Assembly (NCBI GenBank): GCA_028565715.1
Contig: JAOXYC010211239.1
Location: forward strand, 1-11,319
Direction of reading: 5' to 3'
DNA length: 11,319 nt
DNA from: Phoronis pallida
Lineage: Eukaryota > Phoronida > Phoronidae
Below are positions 1-9,400 of the stretch, piece by piece; position 1 is the first letter of the stretch, and every line of letters begins with the position of its first letter. The notes beneath the pieces are model-generated. The model worked only from the letters and a program-made list of their open reading frames with translations. It was not told the origin of the DNA and made no database searches. A program made the translations under genes and the position numbers.

Positions 1-55
1 CCAGGTCTCCCGATTGCCGGTCGGTAGCTCTAACCAACTGAGCTACCCAGCCGGA
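1..55 (-). repeat. tRNA-like fragment, probable SINE head or tRNA pseudogene, cut by left edge
   Basis: On the minus strand from 55 downwards there is a 7-nt acceptor-like TCCGGCT, then a D arm with perfect 4-bp stem (GCTC at 43-40, GAGC at 30-27). TAGCTCAGTTGG matches the Pol III A box. An anticodon-like arm follows with four of five stem pairs. The loop CCGGCAA lacks the invariant U33 and would give anticodon GGC. The T arm and B box are off the edge. The missing U33 and the intron location favour a tRNA-derived SINE or pseudogene over a working tRNA. Confidence 0.6.
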
Positions 56-281
56 GTTAATTCTGTCTGAATATTTAGGCATAAAAGCGCTATTAATAGC
101 CAGTATTAATTGATTAATATGTCATTCGCTTAAACATGGTCGCTTAATTTTGGCAAAAAACAGAAAGACCTCCCGCGATTGTTTCAGTCTGTCTTTTTCA
201 ACGACAGGCCGAGTTCAGTCTATCTGAGGGTCTACAATACGTTCAACATCCTAGGTTATAAGCGTGCATTAAACTGTTTAC
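1..281 (-). other. Start of the intron after exon 17
   Basis: This is intron sequence downstream of the GTAAAC donor. Besides the tRNA-like fragment at its far end it has a moderately GC-richer patch at about 165-235 containing a small CTGTC/GACAG inverted repeat. No coding sequence is seen. Confidence 0.6.
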
Positions 282-416
282 CTCCTGTGCCTCCTCTTTG
301 AGTCGCTCAATCTGATTGGTCAGGTGCTCAATCTCGGCATTCTTTTCATCCAATAAACTATTGGCAAACTGTGGTAATGATGGATCAGTCTGTGCCTTAA
401 CAGCACTCAACTCAGT
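282..416 (-). CDS. AKAP9: AKAP9 exon 17, last in window
   Basis: The acceptor is CCTTTTTGTTTCAG|ACT and the donor GAG|GTAAAC, both phase 0. The 45 codons include DPSLPQFANSLLDEKNAEI and EHLTNQIERLKEEAQE, colinear with human LFGKFAQIIQEKEVEIDQL (recalled). The frame closes shortly after the donor, and the next exon must lie beyond the left edge. Confidence 0.9.
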
Positions 417-3400
417 CTGAAACAAAAAGGGAAATACTGAAAATTTGTTTTTAGGAGAAATATGTTCACAACAGACTGTGGTTAACTATCAGGAATGTGT
501 ATCATAAAGCAATAAACTAAAATATATTGTAAGCCACATTATATAATATGATGCATAAATTCCCATCCCGGGCTTTGGCTGGGATTTCAACCTCGCCTAT
601 AGGGGTACCCTTTCGACGAGATCGTATCTTAAATCGTACAATGACACGCGAGCGTTCGTGTTTACTCGGTCTTTGTGTGGGTGATGAATGGGACTCTTCC
701 ATTGTGTGAAAGTAGACACTGTCACTGGCTTGTGTAATCAACTGTACAGTAAAGTAAACATCACACACAATAGATAATTGAACCAGTTCCCCAAGAATAG
801 AATCTCACAGTATGCCTCCCATGCCTGTACTCAAACCCAGAGAATAAAATAATCTGAACTTTGTTACAATTATTCATATTTATTAAATATTTATTTTCCG
901 TATTTAACTTTAAAAAGTTGATAAAGTCTGTGGCATTGAAAAAACTACCAAAAAGCTTTTAAAAATTTCCACTTTTCCTCCCCCATTGGCAGCCCCCTAC
1001 CACTTACCATCAGCTCTCTGTTCAACTGTTTCACTTCCTCTAGACGTTCTTCAGACTCTGTCATCTGGTACTGACTCTGTTTCCCTATGATTTCTAACTG
1101 GGCCGTCAACTGTTGGATCTCTTCATCTTTTTCAAGCAATTGTGACCGGAATGTCTCTAACTGATCAGCGAGCTCCGCAGACTAAATTTGAAAAAAATGC
1201 ATCAATAGCATGAAATAACTGATGAAAAAATAGTCAAGCTTAATAAGACAGCATTTAAAGTACTACAAAGATAATACAACACAAGGTAAGTATGATGTTG
1301 AACTCAAAGATTCATCTTCATCAAAACTTCATTATTATGGTGTAAAATTTGCTCAAACAAAAAATCATGATTTTAGAGCAATCCACTCTGGTTTCACCAA
1401 AGTCAGAAATTATTCTATAAACCTTTTCATTGTTGGCTTTTAAGATAATTTCATGCACTCGAGCAGACTGGGCAAAAAACTGTAACCCGCAATAAGAACT
1501 GGATCTACTCTTAGCATAAATAAGGATAATATCAAATTTATTTACCTCAGAAACATTCCGACTGTTGGCTTCTCTCTCAGTTTCCAATAGCTGCACAAGA
1601 TCTTCACGAGAGGACGCGTCTCCTCCTGGACCACGGTGCCGCTGAGCTTCCGCCTCTGTCCTGAGTGCCGACAACTGAACCAACTGCTCACAAACTTGTT
1701 TATGAAGGGCATCCTTTTCTTGTGCCATTTCCTTTAAATACGAATTCAAAGTTTGTGTCTCTGCTTCAAAAAGTTAGAATGTTTTAATTTGCAGTCAGAT
1801 ATGCAAACACAATTTCACAGTTATGACTTCTGTTGTCACTATTTACAAATATTTTGTCAGAATGTTAAGTATTCTCCCACCAGTTTTAACTCGCATTGTA
1901 TTTAAAAATACAATGTGAGATTATGATCACACTATAGTGCAAAGGCTTGATACTTGATAATGCTTAATTGAATCAATAAATAGAACAGACTGAACCATGA
2001 ATGTTCAACAGCTGTTTCATTGTGCAATGTATATTACATAGATATGAACAATATTGTTCAATGTTTAAAAACAAACCTCCATTTCATGTTTGAACTTTTC
2101 AAATTCATCCTGCGTCTCTTTCAGCTTCTGCTCAGTGTCTTTGAATGTCTACAACAACATTGTAAGACAGTACAACAAAATGAATAATAACAGTGAAAGC
2201 GCATAGAGCTAGACAGATATATGCGCTATATTTTGAATTAAATTTTTATCATTATTATTTAAAGAATGATGCATAAGCTGCATCCATGACCATATAAGTC
2301 ATAAAAACAAATTGCAGTGAAAATCGTTGTACTTATTGTACTCTAATTCTAAAGACCTTAGACATGCTGCAAATATTTTTGAAAAATTTTAAAGTGCCAA
2401 CAATTATAACAAATTAAAATTTAACTTGTGTTGGCCCAACAATAGTTATTTTACACTCTAAAGGGCATCCAGGAACGCATTTAAATTAATTTGTTGAGCC
2501 AGAAATTTTGGGGTATTCGAAGTATGGTGTATGCAGCTTTAATTAGGCAAGTTTCACTTCAATTTATATTTTTTACTTTTATGGTCATTAAGCATCTTAA
2601 AATCAGAAATTTGAATTTTAAGTACTAAAGTTACTGTTCACTGAATTCACTGTTATTAGTTAGTTTATCTCCTCAGTTTTGCATCTTCAAAGGATTCAGT
2701 AATCAGTGATACTTTAGTATTTCCCTTTTGTAAAATGAAAAAGAAATGTTACACATTGTGAACAAAATATTAAATTGAAATAATGTATGATACACATTTA
2801 AACTAGAGCAATGCTACTGCTAGAAATAATATATTTAATTCTTTTACAAACTACTTAAATGACAACACGGTACCTCTATCTGTTGCTCAGCCTCCTGTTC
2901 TTGATGCTGTAGAAGCTCTTCAACTTCTGATAAACGTTCTCCTTGACTAGCCAGCTGCTTCTCCAATGTCTGAACAGTCTTCAAGGCTTCATTACACGTC
3001 TCAGTTTTCTGTTGTAGTTCAGCCTCAAGGGAATCAATTTCATTTTGGAGCCGTGACCCATTTTCTTCCTGTTTCACCCGACTGAGTTTGGAAATTTGAA
3101 GACTTCCAATTTCTTTCTGAAAATCTTCTCGTTCTTGTTCTCGTTCTTGCGCTTGCTCCTGAAAAGAAATGCCATGTTGGAAATTCTTGGGAAACAATAA
3201 CCACAAACATCTTGCTACCCTTTAATGTTTTAATTGATTTCCTTGAGAGATATTAAATCATGGCTTTTACTATTGCCAACAAATTCAATCATCTTTCAAC
3301 AAGTAATAATGTTGAACTCAGTAAACGGTATCAAAATTCAAACTTTAAAATATATATATTATTTTTTTTTTATCACAAATTCTTACATATGACAATTGAT

Positions 3401-6400
3401 ATAAAAGAACTATACATAATTGGCTTATAATAATTACGCCAAAAATGTTTTACTGTAAAGTATGATTTAAAATCAAGCTTATTCTTTCAATAAAGTATGA
3501 ACTTTTGATGTAAGAAGAAAAACAGCTTCTTACCTCAATAAATCTCTTGTTAGCTTTTAGTTGCTTTTCCAGAACTTGAATTTGCTGTCTTAAATCTTCC
3601 TCATCTGACCTCTTCTCATCTGTCAACTCATCATTTTGTCGGTGCAGTTCGTCAATGGTAACTTCTAGTTCTTTGATACGGGACTCATACTCTTTGGCAT
3701 CACGGCTAAACTGTTTCTCTATTTCTGTCTTCTCATTGCGTAACTGTGATGTCTCGCGCAACAGTTCTGCAAAAAATGATTGACAAAATAACATTAACCA
3801 TGCAGTCATAACAGTTAAAAGACAACAGTCAAAATCAGAACATTATCCTTAACAGTCGGAAAAAAACAACTGCAAATTCAAGGCCTGAAACATAAGAAAA
3901 ATTACTTTGCAGAAGTGATGTAGTGAAACTACTAAAATGTTCAAATCACATGGTTTAAGGCATGCACTTATTGCCAATTTCATGCCAAACCATAAACAGA
4001 AAACGATCACCAACTCAATTCAACTTAAATGAAAAATTTCCAATGATTATAAAGAATAACACAGCACAAATTTCAGACCAAATTAAGTAGTTCTACTTCA
4101 AACTGATTCATAAGCTGCAATTGGATACACTTCAGATTATCAAAATCAAGCATAAACTTATTACAAGCAAGCAGTGTGAACACAAAATTCTCTGCTGGGA
4201 TCGCATTTCCTTATAAAGTTTTGAATTAATTTCTTCTGAAGTTTTGAATTAATTTCTTATTGATATTATTGATTTTGTTTTTGTGACACCACATTTTAAT
4301 CTGTCAAATTCCACCCCAATGCTTGAAACCAAGACAGCCTTTACCAGAAAAGAGTCTAATGAAAAAATCGTCTGCTGCAATAAAGCAGCTGTCAACAAAA
4401 CTGATGCCAATCAAAATTTTCAACTTTCCATAAAGCATGCAGGTTGTGCGATAAGCTCGCCAACAAACACCCATTCATTTGACCTACCATGCCCATTCGC
4501 TGGTGACACCACTAGGAGAACAATGAAAATAAGTTTTAATCAAAACTCAGTTGTGAATGCTTAATTTAATATAGAGTTCGAAAAACAGTTTTTAGTGCTT
4601 GAACCTTATAGAGTTGTGAGAGAGTAACATTATGATGTTTTTTAATGCATGCAATTGCATTTTGGTTTTGAAAGAATTCTGTAGAAAAATTACTTTGTAC
4701 TGAGAGCAAAGAAACATATTGAAGCTAAAAATTCAAACGAAGGAAAAACTATGCATCATGCTATACAATGTGAATAAATAAATAATTACTTGCATAACAA
4801 TTAAACAATTATTAGTAACTCGGTGAAAACTTAATAAGGGACATAATAAAATTGAAATGACATCAAAAATCAATTTTAGCCTACCATGCAGCAGTTATAA
4901 AGCATTGCCATCCACTACCACTAATAAATAACAAGCTTTATGATACAACATAGCAAACCACAGTTGACAAGCAATACCTACAAAATGGCTTCACAAAAAT
5001 ATCTAGTCCACAATACCTTGCTCTTCCTGTCCCAGGCTTTCTGAGAGCGCCCTCTGTTGTCGTTCCACATCCTCCTTCATGACCTCTAGCTGGTGATGTG
5101 AGGAGACCAGGTCTTCAAGCTGTTTCTGAGTGTGCTCATAGTCGATGATGAGGCCTTCCTTCTTTTCTTCAAGATTCTTAATGGTTTCTGTCATCTGTTT
5201 ACGCTCAACCTCAAAACCCTCTATCAATCCTGTAGAGCCAACAAATTTTAATTTATGAGCATGTTTTTTGCAATGTTAGTGGTATGAGATTAATTTGCAA
5301 AATCATCAATTTGGATTTCAATTGTAAAGTGCAAATCCTGCTACCAGTGCCCATTTTCAGTATCAACAAAAGCTTAACATGGATCTGAGTCATTTCAAAA
5401 GACAATTCAGACTCAAAAACTAAGACATTAATTACTCAATGCCAATTAGTACTCAAACGAAACACATACAGAAAAAAAATCATTTTCATCCATTGGAAAT
5501 CGATGGAAATCGAACACACGATTTCTGTCTAGTCTAACCAGGGAAGTGTCATAAACTTTAGACCATGGAAATATTTCCACATTATGTTTGAATTTACTAT
5601 GATCACCACAAAAGTTAATTCCCACCCCTAACTTGTATTATACAATATTTACTTAACCTAGTAATTATCCTCTTGTAAATTAGAAATTGAATGTCACGAG
5701 TCCTAAATCCCAAACTTGTTTTTTTTGCACTTACCTTCAGCCTTGTTTAGTTCCACAGCCAGGTACTCTCTAGCCTGACTCTCCTGGTCAAGTTTATGAA
5801 CAGTTTCCTCATGGCGTCGCTTTAGTTCTTCCAACTCCTCATTGGTGGCGCTAAGAGTGTTGACCAAGTCTAGACGTGTATGCTGGGCGTCCTGCAGCTG
5901 GTGGGCACTTGAGCAGAACAAATCTAGAAGCTTTTCTACAGCAGACTGCAGACGACTCTTGGCATCTATAGGGAACATTATTTAAAACCATTGATAAGTT
6001 CAAAAAACAACATATTATTATAAAACATTCAATGAAAATAAACACCTTTTACATTCGGCATTGCTATTATTACATAACTTCTGAAACTCTGAGATGATGC
6101 AGGTTCCTCATTTCTATGCAATACATTTTAATTACTTATTTTTTAACCTTTGCGGAGTTGATGGCAACCATCTTGGTTCACTCTTAAATTAAATTTGCTT
6201 AGATGTTGTTTGTTTTTAATTAAAAACCCATATTTTCATGTAATGACTGATTGTAGTAAAGCTTTACCAGCAACAATCTGTTCTCCCTCTGGTTCTAGTT
6301 CAGGTCCAGCGAAGATACTCTCACTGACCCTGACAGACAGGTCCAGACCCTCATCAGACAGCAATGAGGCAATACTACTGTTAAAAGGGTCTTCATCAGC

Positions 6401-9400
6401 ATGTGCACCTTTAAAGAGACAAATACAAAATGTTACATTTTTTCTTAGTCACATTTTTCAGAAAGATTCCAGTTCACAGAACACAATAAAGACAGTCACA
6501 TGAAAAAGTTTCTTTGCAGTGGGGCAATTGACTTGCTGCTGAAAACAAGTGGAGAACAGTTTGGAAATATAAAGTTCTGAGTTCATGAGTCAAAAATTAT
6601 TTCACAAATCCCATTCTAAAATATTTATCAAAAGTTATGTATTCAATTAACTATAGTCTTGTTACTTTGCTACAATAAACTTGTGTCAAAAAATTACTTT
6701 GAAAATAATTTTTGGTGTCCGAAAATGGCGGGCTGTCCGAAAATGGCGGGCTTTTACCGTAGATAAACATATTACCCCCAACTGCTCCAACAGGAGGTGT
6801 TTTTGCTCTAGCCTGACCCTGGTCACTGATTAGACTGGTCAGTCGTCGGTTAACTTGGTCTTCAATGCCGACACACATCTGAACAGAAGAGGATAGTAAC
6901 TGCAGCAAACTGTCATTGGTTCTCTGAGTGACATCCCTATAAACAAACACATTTTGAGAATTTGAGAATGATATAGACATTGACATTGTTGTAGCAATTC
7001 TGAAAATAAATTGTTGTTATCTAATGGATGTGTTCACTTATTGAAATAATTCAAAAATGACAATGGAGTATTCAGAATTGGAATGAGACCATTTAAACTA
7101 TAAATAATAATCAATAATTATTCAGTTATAATAACCTCTCTTTGTTAACTCTATCCAGATCAGAGGTTAGCATGGCAAGAAGGGCAGACTTATCCTCATC
7201 CTCCCGCTCTCGTCTCTTCCCGATCAACTCTTCATTCTCATCAACTTCTTTCAGTTGATTTTCCACAGTCTGTTTACTTTGACGTTCCTAGAAATAATAA
7301 AATCATAGAAGTCAACTCCTTCTGACACCAAGTTTCTTGAGTCTCAGCTTTGTAAAGCTTTCCTGTGAGTTCAGCAACTTTCTCCCATGGCTAAGTCCAA
7401 AATTGGTTCAATTTATTTAGGAACAATCATGCACTCATAAGGCCAGTAGGAAAACTTTTAAGATGGACTAATTGAATCAAAACCACAAGGATTTTATAAT
7501 CAATCAATTGTTGTTGTTGATTCTCACTAGCTTAAGAGTGTTCATTTTTAGGCCTAGGTAAAGATGGTACCTTAGACTACAAAATTTTACACTAACATGA
7601 AAAACTATAAATAATTTTATTTGAAACCAGCAAGTTTATTCCCAATCAGTCCATAGATTCAACAAAAATGTCACACCTGAGTGAGTTGATCATCTAAGGT
7701 TGCCATCTGGTCTCTAAGTGTGGTGACAGTCTCTTGAAGCTCACTGGAATTCTCCTCCATCTGTTGATTGAGTGTTGCAAGGCGGGCTTCATAGTCATTG
7801 GTTAGCTTAGCCAGCTCCTCCTGTGAAATCAAATTTAGTTTTAGCATTTTTCTCATCATCTCAAATTAAATTTTCCATTAAAATCAATATTTTTACAAAA
7901 ATCACATATTTTCATTAATACGGCTCCATTCAGAAGCAAAGTGCCTAAAACGCTGTGCCATTTATTTGTTAAAAACTGTTCAGCGAATAAAAATCACATT
8001 CTTGAATCTTTTGGCCCACGAAAACACAATTTAAATTAAATTTCATAATTTAAATCCAGATGGCTGACTGTAAGTGACAATAAAAGTTGGAAGACCAACA
8101 TATTTTGTCTCAAAATTTATCACTATTGGCCAGTAAAAGCATATTAATTAATTTTTATTCAAAATAGACAGTTCTTAATATGACTTCATGTTTCGTTATT
8201 CATATTCCAGAATTTATAATAAATTTTTGATATGAGATTAGTTTTGAAACATTTCTCACAAAAAAGTTCACAACCCAACCTTGTGTAGTACATAAAAAAA
8301 ATTTCATTTCATTACCTGTTTCTCATCTTGAAGTTCATGTCTTAGTTCTGCAACTTGTTGTGACATCGTCTCCTCAAACTGAAGCTTAAGTTCCTCAATA
8401 TCAGCTTGCTTCTGTTTCTCAACCTTTTCCATCAACTCCTTTAGAAAAATCAAATGACAACGATCATGTTGTTTATCCAGACAATGTTCTCAAGGACTGA
8501 ACTCAGATCCAAGCACTAGCAGAAATTTTGCTATTCCCACATAAATGGCACTCTAAGGTTTTTAGACTACATAGCATTTTTGAGAAAATAACATATTTAG
8601 GAAATACTGAAACAAGTTTTTTTGATTCAACTTTCAAAAAACTCTTCTTTAGATTTTTTTTGGACTTTTTATGAAGCTCAAAAGTGTTCATCCTTCACAA
8701 TCTTACTATACAGTATTCTTACACAAAAAGTGTCAATGGTTAAACATTTAGAGACAGTAACTTTAAGACTTGTTATCAATTCTGGACTTTAGCTCTCACT
8801 TACAAGATGTTGTTTCTCCACCATCTGCATTTGCTGCTGGTTTTCCTCAGTGATGCGTAGGATCTCTTTCCGATGAATTTCCTCGAGTTCGGAGTCGACA
8901 CGCTCCAAGTCAGATATAGCCGACTTCATTGCCTGCTCATGCTCACTGGTCAATTCTAAAAATAAAACGTTCAACTAACTTTAAGAAATTGTAAACCAGT
9001 TGAGACCAGAGTCACTTCTCATAATTGTACTTCACTTCTCACTCTAATATGCCCAAAAAGTTCTGATTTCATTCTTCTTTTAATTTCAAATAAGTGAAAA
9101 TGAAGGACAATTCAGACCAAATTGACAAAAAAAAAGCAGAGATCGAGTTACAATTGAGTTTAAGCGGAGTGACGTCATCAAGGAAAATCGCTTATTGCGA
9201 TGTTAAAACAGACCGTCGGTTGAGACGGGCTGTGGGAGAGACTAAGAGTCCATAATCATCAATATTACCATTTTGCAGATCTTTCATTTTCTGCTCATGA
9301 TCCTTCACCATCTCAGCCAGTTTGTTGTCTTTCTCAGCTAGTTCTACCTCCAATAGAGCTAGTTTTTCTGAAAAAAAAGTTAATGATAAGCATGCACTTA

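Noticed and set aside
2429-2441. Palindrome TGTTGGCCCAACA in intron 13
   Set aside because: A single 13-bp palindrome without flanking structure is expected by chance in a window this size.
4283-4564. Plus-strand 94-codon open frame in the largest intron
   Set aside because: It begins with GTG rather than ATG, has no recognisable domain, no upstream promoter or splice context, and is close to the length expected by chance in 1.25 kb.
5851-6045. Second minus-strand frame overlapping exon 10
   Set aside because: Out of frame with the conserved AKAP9 reading, and begins in the intron with a hydrophobic low-complexity stretch.
6195-6503. Plus-strand open frame of about 100 codons
   Set aside because: It is the antisense shadow of exon 9; the minus-strand reading has splice sites, correct phase and family similarity.
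8503-8691. Lys/Ser-rich minus-strand frame in intron 4
   Set aside because: No coiled-coil periodicity and no splice pair that fits the neighbouring phases; exons 4 and 5 already join cleanly in phase 0.
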